Shown: positions 48,366 through 59,310, counted from the first letter of the stretch. The stretch is 64,000 nucleotides of DNA from an uncultured Gammaproteobacteria bacterium (GCA_943788005.1 CALSOP010000002.1:526573-590572); one strand, 5' to 3'. Program-made: numbers and translations. Notes: generated by a model from the letters alone, not told the origin.

Positions 48366-49703
48366 ATGAGCCAAAATAATATGTCCCAGGATATCCAAAA
48401 TTATATTAGCGATTTTGATCAGTTAAAAAACGATGACTGGTTTGCTAAAAATCGCCAATCAGCTTTAAATCTTTTTAAAGACACGGGATTTCCAAGCTCA
48501 AGACTTGAGAATTGGAAATACACCGACGTACGCCCGATTAAGAAAAAATCATTTTCTAATGTAACTGAAGCAGATGTTTCAGTCATCGCTGATGAAATTA
48601 ATGCAATACGGTTTGACGGTCTTGATTGCATAGAAGTGGTTTTCATCAATGGTGTATTTTCAAAAGAACATTCCAGCCTTGAGGAATTAGACAACGGTTT
48701 GGTCGTTGAAAATATGCTGGATGCTTTGGCAAATGACAAAGACCTGTTGGCAAAGCATTTAACAAAATACGCCGATGACAAGATCAGTCCTTTCACTGCA
48801 TTAAATACCGCATTTATACAAAATGGTACGTTTATTAATGTATCGGCTAATACTGTCATTGAAAAACCGATCAATATTTTATATCTATCAAAAGAGAGCA
48901 ACAGTGCGCTTGCTACTCACCCTAGAAACCTTATCGTTATGGGTGAAAATTCCGAAGCAACGGTAATTGAAAGTTATATTGGTCTTGATGATGCAAATTA
49001 TTTTACCAATGCAGTAACAGAGGTTTCCTTATCTACCAATGCAATCCTTAAACACTATAAGATTCAACAAGAGAGTCTGAATGCCTATCATATTGGCAAT
49101 CTGAATGTCATGCAGGGCAAAGACAGTAAACTTGAGTCGCATTCAATCTCGCTGGGCGGCGCATTGGTCCGCAATGATATACATGGTCAGCTTGCTGCTG
49201 AAGGCGCTGAAATAATCATGAATGGCCTATACATGACCGGTGACAAACAACATGTGGATAATCACACTCGTGTTGATCACTTAAAACCACGAACACTTAG
49301 TACAGAAAACTATCGCGGTGTGCTCAATGGAAAAAGTCGCGCTGTATTTAATGGTAAAGTTATTGTTCACAAGGATGCGCAAAAAATAGAAGCGCATCAA
49401 AACAATGCTAACTTACTTTTATCTGATGATGCAGAGATTGACACTAAACCTGAGCTAGAGATCTATGCCGATGATGTTAAATGCACCCATGGTGCGACCG
49501 TCGGTCAACTAGATCAAAACATGTTGTTCTATTTACGTTCACGTGCGATTGATGAAGAAACAGCACGCAGTCTATTGACTTATGCATTTGCTGACGAACT
49601 TATCAGCAATATAAGCTTTGCGCCGATTAGAAACCGTCTGGAACGTCTGGTCATCGGCCAACTACCCGATGCCGCCTTGATTCGTGAGTTTACTAATGAA
49701 TAA
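48366..49703 (+). CDS. sufD: Fe-S scaffold subunit SufD
   Basis: 445 residues, beta-helix protein related to SufB. N-terminal GFPSSRLENWKYTDVRPI is typical; the core has HQNNANLLLSDDAEIDTKPELEIYADDVKCTHGATVGQLD with a conserved His and Cys involved in cluster formation. Its end overlaps sufS (ATGAATAA). Confidence 0.97.
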   Translation: MSQNNMSQDIQNYISDFDQLKNDDWFAKNRQSALNLFKDTGFPSSRLENWKYTDVRPIKKKSFSNVTEADVSVIADEINAIRFDGLDCIEVVFINGVFSKEHSSLEELDNGLVVENMLDALANDKDLLAKHLTKYADDKISPFTALNTAFIQNGTFINVSANTVIEKPINILYLSKESNSALATHPRNLIVMGENSEATVIESYIGLDDANYFTNAVTEVSLSTNAILKHYKIQQESLNAYHIGNLNVMQGKDSKLESHSISLGGALVRNDIHGQLAAEGAEIIMNGLYMTGDKQHVDNHTRVDHLKPRTLSTENYRGVLNGKSRAVFNGKVIVHKDAQKIEAHQNNANLLLSDDAEIDTKPELEIYADDVKCTHGATVGQLDQNMLFYLRSRAIDEETARSLLTYAFADELISNISFAPIRNRLERLVIGQLPDAALIREFTNE

Positions 49704-50958
49704 TCCTAATACAGCAAAGACCATAATAAAAACACCTGCTCCGTTTGATGTAGAGAGCATCCGTAAAGATTTTCCTATATTGAATGAACAGGTGCACGGA
49801 AAACCACTTGTGTATCTTGATAACGCTGCAACTTCACAAAAACCAAAACAGGTTATTGAAAGCTTAGATACATACTACCGCGAGACGAATTCTAATATTC
49901 ATCGTGGCGTACATACACTTAGCGAAAAAGCGACAGCGATTTACGAAAAAGCACGTGGCAAGGTTAAAGACTTTATTAATGCCGACTCAACAAAAGAAAT
50001 CGTGTTTGTCCGTGGTGCAACGGAAGCAATCAACCTTGTGGCGCAGAGTTTTGGTCGTAACACTCTAAAGCCCGGTGATGAGATTATTATCACCGAACTC
50101 GAACACCATTCGAACATCGTCCCTTGGCAAATTCTTAGTGAACAAACTGGTGCAACGCTAAGGTATATTCCGATTAATGATGCGGGCGAGTTAATTCTTG
50201 AAGAGTATGAAAAATTACTCGGTGATAAAACACGCATTGTTGCCGTAGGTCATATCTCTAACGCATTAGGCACGATTAACCCAATCAAAACCATTATCGA
50301 TAAAGCCCATGCCGTTGGTGCAAAAGTAATAGTTGATGGTGCACAAGCAGTACCCCATACACGAGTTGATGTTAAAGAACTCGATTGTGATTTCTATGTT
50401 TTCTCCGGCCATAAGCTTTTCGGACCAACGGGCATTGGTGTCCTCTACGGCAAAGAAGCCATATTAGAATCGATGCCGCCTTATCAAGGTGGTGGCGATA
50501 TGATTCAAATGGTAACGATGGAAAAAAGTACCTATAACACTTTGCCTTATAAGTTCGAAGCAGGGACACCTCATATCGCAGGAGTCATCGGTCTAGGCGC
50601 AGCGATTGACTATGTTAGTGAGCTTGGACTTGAAGTCGCTGCTCAATATGAAATAGAACTACTCGATTATGCCAATGAACAAGCTTCTCAAGTTACTGGC
50701 TTGAATTTTGTAGGTACTGCGAAAAACAAAACGAGTATTCTTTCATTCACCATAGATGGAATCCATCCACACGATATTGGCACCATACTAGATGGTGAAG
50801 GTGTCGCGATTCGTGCCGGACATCATTGTGCTATGCCAGTCATGGAACGATTTAACATCCCGGCAACGGCCAGGGCTTCATTTGCTTTCTACAATACTCG
50901 ACAAGAAGTAGATGCCTTAATACAAGCCATCGATAAATGCCAGAAGGTATTCAACTAA
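49696..50958 (+). CDS. sufS: Cysteine desulfurase SufS
   Basis: 420 residues from ATG 49696; a GTG 12 bases earlier in frame is less likely. Class V aminotransferase: PLVYLDNAATSQKP, ELEHHSNIVPW, the PLP lysine in VFSGHKLFGPTG, and active-site Cys in RAGHHCAMPVM, in the short-loop type II context of SufS. It supplies persulfide sulfur from cysteine. Confidence 0.96.
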   Translation: MNNPNTAKTIIKTPAPFDVESIRKDFPILNEQVHGKPLVYLDNAATSQKPKQVIESLDTYYRETNSNIHRGVHTLSEKATAIYEKARGKVKDFINADSTKEIVFVRGATEAINLVAQSFGRNTLKPGDEIIITELEHHSNIVPWQILSEQTGATLRYIPINDAGELILEEYEKLLGDKTRIVAVGHISNALGTINPIKTIIDKAHAVGAKVIVDGAQAVPHTRVDVKELDCDFYVFSGHKLFGPTGIGVLYGKEAILESMPPYQGGGDMIQMVTMEKSTYNTLPYKFEAGTPHIAGVIGLGAAIDYVSELGLEVAAQYEIELLDYANEQASQVTGLNFVGTAKNKTSILSFTIDGIHPHDIGTILDGEGVAIRAGHHCAMPVMERFNIPATARASFAFYNTRQEVDALIQAIDKCQKVFN

Positions 50959-51404
50959 TGTTTGATATAAAAGATCTTTATCAAGAAGTGATCGTTGATC
51001 ACAATCGCAGCCCGCGTAACTTTGGAAAACTTGAGGATGCCGATACTACACTCGAAGGTTTTAATCCTCTTTGCGGTGACAAGCTAACGCTCTATCTTAA
51101 AACAGATGGTGAAAAAATTAACGACATTGCATTTGATGGATCAGGCTGTGCTATCTCAGTCGCATCAGCATCATTAATGACCGACGCAATGAAAGGCAAG
51201 TCATTGGACGAAGCAGAAATACTATTTAATGAATTCCATAATTTAGTTACCACCGATGATGACTATGATGCAGAAAGTTTAGGGAAACTAGCTGCATTAG
51301 CTGGCGTTAAAGATTATCCTGCCAGAGTTAAATGTGCTTCACTTTGTTGGCACACACTTCATTCAGCACTGCAGGGCGATAACACTCCCGTTAAAACAGA
51401 ATAA
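50958..51404 (+). CDS. sufU: SufU-type sulfur-transfer / scaffold protein
   Basis: 148 residues from the ATG in the TAATG overlap with sufS (50958). IscU-like fold with cysteines in NPLCGDKLTL, GSGCAISVASASLM and ARVKCASLCWHTL. The HNRSPRNFG start and the insert between second and third cysteine region are typical of SufU, which relays sulfur from SufS via zinc. Enteric suf operons use SufE instead. Confidence 0.92.
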   Translation: MFDIKDLYQEVIVDHNRSPRNFGKLEDADTTLEGFNPLCGDKLTLYLKTDGEKINDIAFDGSGCAISVASASLMTDAMKGKSLDEAEILFNEFHNLVTTDDDYDAESLGKLAALAGVKDYPARVKCASLCWHTLHSALQGDNTPVKTE

Positions 51405-51418
51405 TCAAATAAATTGTC

Positions 51419-51976
51419 ATGCAAGAAAATAAACCTATAACGTTAGAACGCGACTGCGAAGCAGTCTTAATTCCAGTCGGCACACCATTGGAATTACCCG
51501 AGGGAACCGTTGTATTAGTAACCCAGGCACTTGGCGGCAGTTACACCGTCAATGTTAATGGGAATCTTGCCCGTATTGCGGCAAAAGATGCAGATGCTCT
51601 TGGTTTTGAAATTGAAGACAGCGTTGATGAAACAATCGAAAAAGAAGTGACTGGTGATGGCAGTGTTGATGAAGATTTAGTTTGGGATCAAATGCGAACC
51701 TGTTATGACCCGGAGATACCAATAAATATTGTTGAGCTTGGGCTTATCTATGAATGTGATATCACGCCTCTCGGTGCTGATGGCAATCAGATAGACATCG
51801 TCATGACACTTACGGCTGCGGGTTGTGGTATGGGTGACTTTTTAGCCGATGATGTCCGCACGAAAGTATTAACTATTCCTAATGTCACTCGTGTAAATGT
51901 TGAAGTTACATTCGAACCACCCTGGAGTCAGGAAATGATGTCGGAGGCAGCACGACTAGAGACGGGGATGTATTGA
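51419..51976 (+). CDS. sufT: Fe-S maturation protein SufT
   Basis: 185 residues. An N-terminal beta domain (LIPVGTPLELPEGTVVLVTQALGGSYTV…) is fused to a DUF59/MIP18 domain (YDPEIPINIVELGLIYECDI, TAAGCGMGDFLADDV with the conserved Cys). This two-domain layout defines the SufT family, an auxiliary in loading Fe-S proteins. Confidence 0.92.
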   Translation: MQENKPITLERDCEAVLIPVGTPLELPEGTVVLVTQALGGSYTVNVNGNLARIAAKDADALGFEIEDSVDETIEKEVTGDGSVDEDLVWDQMRTCYDPEIPINIVELGLIYECDITPLGADGNQIDIVMTLTAAGCGMGDFLADDVRTKVLTIPNVTRVNVEVTFEPPWSQEMMSEAARLETGMY

Positions 51977-51977
51977 T

Positions 51978-52316
51978 ATGGCAGGTTGGTTTAACGTCGT
52001 GCCTGAAACAGAACTATTACCCGGGCAAGCAAAACTGGTCGATGTAGATAATGTCATGATCGCCGTCTTTAATGTGGGCGGTGAATATCATGCAATAGAA
52101 GATGTGTGCACTCACGATGGTTCTCCCATGCTTGGCTGCGGTCTGGAGCCAGAACGAGTCATCGACGGCGCAGAAATCATTTGTCCTCGCCACGGTGCAC
52201 GTTTTTGTGTCAAAACCGGAGATGCCTTAACCCCTCCTGCCTATGAGCCAACCACAACATTTCCAGTCCGAGTAGAAAATGGAATGATTCAGGTAACCGA
52301 CGACCGTTGGGACTAA
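51978..52316 (+). CDS. Rieske-type [2Fe-2S] ferredoxin
   Basis: 112 residues. Cluster ligands C-x-H (DVCTHDGSPM) and C-x2-H (IICPRHGARF). Resembles ferredoxin components of non-haem iron oxygenases. No oxygenase gene is nearby; its place at the end of the suf operon, 1 base after sufT, suggests service as an electron donor or a cluster-related role. Confidence 0.9.
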   Translation: MAGWFNVVPETELLPGQAKLVDVDNVMIAVFNVGGEYHAIEDVCTHDGSPMLGCGLEPERVIDGAEIICPRHGARFCVKTGDALTPPAYEPTTTFPVRVENGMIQVTDDRWD

Positions 52317-52510
52317 AGCAATGTTCAAAAAAGTCGTATTTTCTAAAATAAGCTCGTAAATCACATAATTTCCAGCTTTTGATTAACAATTTAAGCTAGA
52401 TTACTGCTTTATATACAAAATTAATGTCATTGGTAGTTTCATCAACGACGCTGTAACACGTATAATCTCGCGATTTGATAATAAGTAATGATCTAGGGAG
52501 ATTTGGTTAA

Positions 52511-52957
52511 ATGGCACTTGAAAAAACACTCACGATAATTAAGCCTGACGCTGTTGCCGCAAACAACATCGGCAATATAGTAGCGTTGATAGAAGCAGCA
52601 GGCCTTCGTGTTATAGCAGCAAAAATGCTGCATATGTCAAATAAACACACAGAAGTACTCTATGAAGAACATAAGGAACGCCCCTTTTATGCTTCCTTAG
52701 CCGGCTATATGACATCTGGCCCGGTATTGATAATGGTGCTCGAAGGTGAGAATGCCGTCTCCACCCTGAGAAATATCATGGGTGCAACAATCCCCAAAGA
52801 TGCAGAAATCGGCAGTATTCGTAACCTTTATGCCGAACACGAACAAAAAGATGGCGCCCTTGAAAATGCGATACATGGTTCAGACAGTAGCGCTAGCGCT
52901 CAAAGAGAAATTGATTTTTTCTTTAAAGCTGATGAAATTTGCCCAAGAACACGCTAA
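52511..52957 (+). CDS. ndk: Nucleoside diphosphate kinase
   Basis: 148 residues. TLTIIKPDAVAANNIG at the start, ERPFYASLAGYMTSGPV, and the active-site block ENAIHGSDSSASAQREI with phospho-His. A short insert (EHEQKDGA) precedes it. First of the ndk-rlmN-…-der cluster; intact, in contrast with the genes that follow. Confidence 0.96.
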   Translation: MALEKTLTIIKPDAVAANNIGNIVALIEAAGLRVIAAKMLHMSNKHTEVLYEEHKERPFYASLAGYMTSGPVLIMVLEGENAVSTLRNIMGATIPKDAEIGSIRNLYAEHEQKDGALENAIHGSDSSASAQREIDFFFKADEICPRTR

Positions 52958-52965
52958 AAAAATAA

Positions 52966-54058
52966 ATGACTGATATAACCAATCTTCTCGATTACGATAG
53001 AAAATCTCTAGAAAATTATTTTGATGAGATTGGTGATAAGTCTTTTCGCGCGCAACAAGTTATTAAATGGATATTTCATCATGGTGTAGTTGATTATCCA
53101 TCGATGACCAACTTGAGTAAGAACTTACGCAGTAAACTTGAAGAAAATACCGTCATTAAACTACCGGAAATTGTTACTGAACAAAAATCTGAGGATGGCA
53201 CACGCAAATGGCTTGTTCAGTTAGATAACAAAAACTCTGTCGAGACAGTATTCATCCCCGAGAATGACAGAGGTACGCTTTGTATTTCATCACAAGTCGG
53301 CTGCCCGCTGGACTGCAAGTTCTGTTCAACCGCACAGCAAGGCTTTAACCGTAACCTTACTACCAGTGAGATAATCGGTCAGGTCTGGATTGCTAACAAA
53401 GCACTAGGTTGTTTTGAAAGCGGCAAACGTATGATTACAAATATCGTATTCATGGGCATGGGCGAACCCTTGCTCAATTATACCAATGTTCTAAAAGCCA
53501 TTAATCTATTAACAGATGATCTGGCATTCGGCCTTGCGCGTCGTCGCGTCACTGTCAGCACTTCGGGGATCATCCCAGAAATAGATAGATTGAAAGATGA
53601 TACAAATGTCAGCCTCGCGATTTCTTTACATGCCAGTAATAATGATCTGCGAAATAGTATTGTTCCAATAAACCGCTCATATCCACTGATCGATCTTACT
53701 GGCTGCATGTAAACGCTTTTCTGAAGGCCGGGATGATGATGCTGTTACAATTGAATACGTCATGCTCAATGGCGTCAATGATAGTGCTCAGGATGCACGT
53801 GACCTTGTGAAATGTCTTCAGGGTTTACCTTCAAAAGTAAACTTGATCCCGTTTAACAAATTCCCGGGAACGAATTATACTTGTTCAGATATGAATACGA
53901 TAAATGCATTTAGAGACATATTGATGAAGGCTGGTATATTCACCATTACACGCAAGACACGTGGCGATGACATAGATGCCGCCTGTGGTCAGCTTGCTGG
54001 CAAGGTAGCAGCTCAAAAGCGGCCCGACATCAAAAGCGCCAAGCAGAGACTGATTTAA
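52966..54058 (+). CDS. rlmN: 23S rRNA/tRNA adenine-C2 methyltransferase RlmN (frame broken once)
   Basis: Radical-SAM enzyme methylating A2503 of 23S rRNA and A37 of some tRNAs. The first 248 codons contain the CxxxCxxC cluster motif ([14 protein letters not shown]), [10 protein letters not shown] and [11 protein letters not shown]. An extra A near 53698 (GATCTTACTGG where GATCTTCTGG is expected) causes an early stop at 53712; the correct frame resumes (LLAACKRF…[10 protein letters not shown]) and runs to 54058. Read through, the protein is full length. Confidence 0.93.
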
Positions 54059-54870
54059 TGCCAATATCCTTATTGAAACTAAAGTTTATTCTTCATCCTG
54101 GCAGTGCTTTTTACAGCGCTCTCTGCCTGTAATCAGGTAGCGCCCATCTAATCAGAACATCCGCGCGTCACAGACCACCAATGAAGTTGCTGCCGCTAAT
54201 CTTGATCTTGGCATTGAGTACATGAAACAGGGTGCCTATGAAAATGCATTAAAGAACCTGGAAAAAGCACGTGAGGCCGATCCAGGTTACGCGCCAACCT
54301 ACAATGTCACTCGGCTTACTCTATCTACGACTTGGCGATAGCAAAAAGGCTGAAGATAATTTTAAACGCGCACTTGAGCTTAAACAATAACGATTCTTCC
54401 ACGCTCAATAACTATGGCAGTTATCCTGTGTCAGCAAAACAGGCTCGATGAAGCCGAAAATACTTTCTTAAAGGCCGCAGCAAACCCGTTATATGAATCA
54501 CCTGAGATCGCTATAACTAATGCAGGATCTCTGTCTCTGCAGTTACGATACAGACAAAGAGGCTGAGGCAGAAAATTATTTCCGGCAGGCACTGGACAGT
54601 TAAATCCACGCGTGTCCCTCAGGCACTGATAAAAATGTGCGAAATTTCATTCAAGCTAATCCAAATCACCTGTCAGCCAGGGCCTACTTACAACGCTACC
54701 AGCAAATGTCGCTCGTCACACCGCAAAAAGTCTCTGGCTGGGAATACAGATTGAACAGGCAGCTCGGTGATCAAGATGCCGTTTCCAGCTACGTGTTATT
54801 ACTGCTGAAAAATACTTTTCCCGACTCTCACAGAAGCGATGCACTATTACATGAATCAAGGATTCAATAA
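54058..54870 (+). CDS. pilW: PilW/PilF-type TPR lipoprotein (several frameshifts)
   Basis: Reading fragments in three frames gives a lipoprotein signal with lipobox LSAC, then tetratricopeptide repeats: LDLGIEYMKQGAYENALKNLEKAREADPGY, LRLGDSKKAEDNFKRALEL, NNYGS, DEAENTFLKAAANPLYESPEIA and the closing SSYVLLLLKNTFPDS. PilF/PilW is the pilotin for the type IV pilus secretin. At least four single-base indels break it. Starts in TAATG overlap with rlmN. Confidence 0.8.
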
Positions 54871-55865
54871 TGTCTGAGCACTTCAAACTGATAATAACGC
54901 AGTGCTCATTCGACACGCCGGGGCTGATACTACGCACACTGCGTGAGAAACAAGGGCTATCGTCTCAGGAAATACGCAAACCGTACTCCACCTGGATATA
55001 AAGGTGATCGAGTCGATAGAACAGGACAGCGATGAAGGCATGCCTGCTGCAACCTATGTAAGAGGCTATCTTCGGAGCTATGCCAAAATAGTCGGTGCTC
55101 GATGCTGATCATGTCTGTCGAACTATACAACTCGGATTCGCCCCAGTCACCGCCCGAAATATTGCCCGAGGTAAAACCACCAACACAGGTCAGCAGTACA
55201 TCGATAAGCCGGTTAAGGCATTTACCTATCTAATCACCCTTGGTCTGGTCTTGTTATTACTCATCTGGTATCAGAGTAACTTATGTTATCGACGTCAACA
55301 TCAGTAAACGAACCGGAAAACTATAATACAGAAACCAGAATTAATGGCGTTGATATTACATACGATATAGTCCCACCAATCTTCTTCATGGCAATCACCC
55401 AAAAGCACACCTCGAAAAAAAACCGGTCGCCTGAAACTTCAGTCGAAGCAGCCAATCAACCCGACAGTCTTGAACTTCAATCTGACAATGGGGAACAAAC
55501 ACTTGGCATAATTACCATAGATGGTATTGAGACAACAAAGTCGTCTACATCAGGAACAGGACCGGACACAGATCGAATTAACATTATCACGGGATTCATG
55601 GATTGAAATTTATGATGCCAATGATGTAAAACTGTTTAATGATCTCGCGCCAGGTGGTGAGCAATATTCCATAAACGGAACAGCCCCATTTCAAGTATTG
55701 TTCGGTTTTTCGCCGGGAGTAACCATTAAATACAATGGTGAACTGTTCGATCACTCGCGCTATTCCAGCAAGAGTATTGCCAAATTTAAATTGCCTGAAT
55801 CAATAATTTGCTGTTATCCGGAAAACGATGGCAATTCTATTCTGTTAAACTGCATATTTTTCTGA
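54870..55865 (+). CDS. rodZ: Cytoskeletal membrane protein RodZ (several frameshifts)
   Basis: An N-terminal Cro-type HTH (PGLILRTLREKQGLSSQEI … HLDIKVIESIEQDSDEGMPAATYVRGYLRSYAKIVG), one transmembrane helix (FTYLITLGLVLLLLIWYQ), and a DUF4115 periplasmic domain (SRDSWIEIYDANDVKLFNDLAPGG … PFQVLFGFSPGVTIKYNGE). RodZ anchors MreB. The pieces lie in different frames separated by single-base indels; the true C-terminal end near 55865 is uncertain. ispG, often next, is absent. Confidence 0.8.
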
Positions 55866-55887
55866 AAGCAATGCTGGAGACTTTTTG

Positions 55888-57175
55888 ATGGCTAAGATAC
55901 AAGCGATTCGTGGTATGCATGACATTCTCATGCATGACACTCCGCACTGGCAGTTCCTCGAAGCAGTCTATCAAAACACTTCTGAAACAGTATGCCTATC
56001 AGGAAATCCGTCTGCCTATAGTTGAAAAAACGGAATTATTTAAACGTTCCATCGGCGACAATACCGACATTGTTTCAAAGGAAATGTATAGTTTCGATGA
56101 TCGAAATGAAACCAGTCTGACCCTGAGACCCGAAGGCACTGCCGGATGTGTACGTGCAGGCATTGAACATGGTTTGTTTCATAATCAAACCCAAAGGCTC
56201 TGGTATATCGGTCCCATGTTTCGACATGAGCGACCACAAAAAGGACGGCAACGACAATTCCATCAAATAGGTGTAGAAGCATTTGGCTTCAACGGCCCCG
56301 ATATAGACGCCGAACAAATTTTGATGTGTGCACGTCTATGGAAAACGCTAAACCTGACAGATATTCGACTCGAGATAAATTCACTCGGAACAAGTGAGTC
56401 ACGTGCGAACTATAGAAAGGTACTGGTTGATTATTTCTCATCACATAAAGACCAACTTGATGATGATAGTCTGGTGCGCCTGGAACAAAACCCATTAAGA
56501 ATTCTGGATAGTAAAAATCCGGCGATGCAAACTTTAATCAGTGCATCACCAACATTGGATGAGTATCTCGATACTGAATCTGCCGAACACTTTGCTGGTC
56601 TGAAACAAATACTGAATGGCGCTGGCATCGAATATAAGATAAATCCTCGTCTTGTCAGAGGACTGGATTATTATGGCAAGACCGTATTCGAATGGATCAC
56701 TGATCAACTCGGTGCACAAGGTACCGTTTGCGCCGGCGGGCGATATGATGGTTTGGTAGAACATCACGGCGCAACAGCTACGCCAGCTGTTGGTTTTGCA
56801 ATGGGTCTTGAGCGCTTGCTGGAGTTGACTGATTTTAGTCAAATGCCCGATACACAATCACCTCATGCCTATTTATTGTTGTCCGGCGATTTGGCAATGG
56901 CGCGAGGCATGTTACTAGCGGAACAATTACGCGATCAGTTGCCTGGACTCAGAATCCTGAGTCATTGTGGTGGTGGCAGTTTAAAAAGCCAATTTAAAAA
57001 GGCCGATAAGTCCGGAGCCCAACTTGCGCTGGTTCTGGGCGAAGATGAATTGGCGCAAAATGAGATGACCATTAAGTTTTTACGCTCAGATGTACCGCAA
57101 ACGGTCGTTAAATGGTCAGAAATAGCGGATTTTCTTGGCTCAACCCTCTCTATAAAGGCAAATTCCAATAAATAA
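55888..57175 (+). CDS. hisS: Histidyl-tRNA synthetase (one frameshift near the start)
   Basis: ATG at 55888 gives [14 protein letters not shown], the standard HisRS start. Around 55975 one extra A (CAAAACACTTCTG for CAAACACTTCTG) shifts the frame; from there 400 codons are open, with class II motif 2 ([24 protein letters not shown]), HisA motif [15 protein letters not shown] and motif 3 ([14 protein letters not shown]), and the anticodon-binding domain. Confidence 0.95.
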
Positions 57176-57280
57176 GTGTCCCTTAACACTAAACAAACGC
57201 AAAACCCACGTTATAATGTGCGCCCTCTACGGGGTAATCCCATCACCGAGCAATTCAAGTACTCCCAGGAGATTTGAGAA

Positions 57281-57888
57281 GTGGATGTCTACAAAACAGA
57301 AGAAGAACAAGTTGAGGCCATAAAAAAATGGTGGCAGGAAAACGGCAAATCAATTATTGCCGGTGTTGTTATAGGCATTACCGCAATCTTTGGCTGGCGT
57401 GCCTATGATAACCATACTGCAGTCCAAGCTGAAGCAGCTTCAACACTATACGAACAAATGATAGGTGCTGCCCGCGTAAATGATACGAGAAAATATCCTC
57501 GTTTATGCTAACCGTATCGTTGATGATTACAAGTCCAGCACCTATGCTGTATTTGCAACGCTGATGCTGGCCAAAGTTGCACGCTGAAGCGGGCAATCTC
57601 GAACAAGCCGAAACACATTTACGTTGGGTATTAAAAAATACTCACAGGCTGAAGTTGAACATATCGCCCGATTACGTCTGGCTCGAGTATTGATTGCCGG
57701 CAAAGCTGGACATGCAACTGAAACGCTAAATATCAGCATAGCCGGTGATTTGTTGCCCGCTATGAAGAATTGCGCGGCGATATCTATGCTAAGCAAGGTA
57801 AAGCTGAGGAAGCAAGAAAAGCCTATGAAAAATCGCTTGTAAACACCCAGGCGATCTGGCAGAGGCACAAGTCGGTTTTAGCAAATGA
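57281..57888 (+). CDS. yfgM: YfgM-like ancillary protein, TPR_21 (several frameshifts)
   Basis: GTG start at 57281 after an AGGAGA site. VYKTEEEQVEAIKKWWQENGKSIIAGVVIGITAIFGWRAYDNH is a cytoplasmic tail plus one helix; the periplasmic TPR part is in shifted frames (LEQAETHLRWVLKN, VEHIARLRLARVLIAGKAG, YAKQGKAEEARKAYEKSL). YfgM associates with SecYEG/PpiD. The end overlaps bamB by ATGA. Confidence 0.82.
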
Positions 57889-59129
57889 AACTCGATAATT
57901 TAGGTAGAAGTTAATTTGTTTACTCCTTGCGTGCCTCTAGCTTACTCTTCATTTTATCCACTTGCGTTGGCTGTGGTGCTCGAGAAGGTGTTAAGGATAT
58001 TTTCGGGCAACGATACGATAATGCTGAACCACCATCCCCCCTGGTCTGATATCATTGCGACCGCTGATCTAAAGAAAGTCTGGTCTGCAGAATATCGGTA
58101 AAGGTACTGATGAATTATTCATCAAACTTGCCCCGGTGTATTTAGGTGAACACGTCTTTATCGCCGATACCCGTGGAGAGATCGTGGCCCTTTTCGCCGA
58201 AACAGGGAAAAGCATCTGGCGAATATGACAGCGATCTTCCCATCACGGGAGGCCCTGGCGCTGATGAAAACCTTGTCTTAGTCGGTTCCAGCGAAGGTGA
58301 TGTCCTGGCTTGGCTAATCAGTGAATCCGGCGACGAAGCCTGGCGCTCAAAAGTCTCTAGCGAAATTCTATCCCCGCCACGAGAATCAGATGGTGTTGTC
58401 GTTGTTAGAACCATCGATGGCAAAGTCTTCGCACTCGATGCAACCACCGGTGACCGTCTCTGGATCTATGACCGCACTGTACCTACTCTAACGCTTACGG
58501 GGTACCAGCACACCGGTCATTGCCAATGGTCTGGTTATCGCTCGGATTTGATGGCGGCCGCGTTACGGCGCTTGAATTAAAAACAGGAAAATTAATCTGG
58601 GAAACCAAAGGTTGCTATTCCAAGTGGCAGAAGTCGAACTTGAAAGAATGGTCGATATCGATTCTCAACCGTTGATCATTGGCGACACTATCTATGTCAC
58701 TACATTTCAGGCCAATGTCTCGGCGTTATCATTAGACAGTGGACAAGTTCTTATGGCAACGTGACATATCCTCTCACTCTGAATTAGGTGCGGATGACGA
58801 AAACCTTTATGTCACCGATCATCAGGAGGAACGTCTGGGCCATGGATCGTTTTTCAGGTACTCTGTCTGGAAACAGGAAAAACTCGCACACAGGAAAGTG
58901 ACCGGTCCTGCCATTCTCGGTGATAAGAGTTATTGTTGGTGACTTCGAGGGTTACTTACATTGGTTAGATAAAGCAACAGGAGACTTTGCAGCGCGTGTT
59001 GAAGTCGAAGAAGATCCCATACTGACTAAACCCATAGTTGCAAATGGCATACTCTTCGCCTATTCCAGCGGCGGCAAACTGGCAGCCTATACTTATGTGA
59101 ATAATGATAGTAACCGGCAGACCAAATAA
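57885..59129 (+). CDS. bamB: Outer-membrane assembly lipoprotein BamB (several frameshifts)
   Basis: The ATG at 57885 overlaps the yfgM stop. A lipoprotein signal (LLFILSTCVGCG) is followed by a beta-propeller of PQQ-like repeats: VFIADTRGEIVALFAETGK, GSSEGDVLAWLISESGDEAWR, VVVRTIDGKVFALDATTGDRLW, GRVTALELKTGKLIWET, LSLDSGQVLWQRD, GFEGYLHWLD-type repeat at 58935-58976. At least five indels, nearly all one-base insertions. The real C-terminus may extend to 59258. Confidence 0.85.
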
Positions 59130-59258
59130 ACCTGTCATAGAGAAGAACCTGAAATCAAGAAACACTAAGTCAGATGAACCCTGAAGAAGATAAAAGAAGA
59201 AAGCTCTTTCTTTGGAGGATTCCTGGACATATTTTCTGGTGATGACGAAGAAGAATAA
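59130..59258 (+). other. Acidic tail-like coding remnant between bamB and der
   Basis: After the apparent bamB stop, another frame reads PNKPVIEKNLKSRNTKSDEP, then with frame changes SSFFGGFLDIFSGDDEEE and TAA at 59256-59258. It may be a C-terminal extension of BamB cut off by a frameshift, or a small separate gene. Which one cannot be settled with this sequence quality. Confidence 0.4.
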
Positions 59259-59310
59259 AACTTCGTGCATTACTTGATGAATCATCCAACCACACAACTC
59301 TAGTACAACT

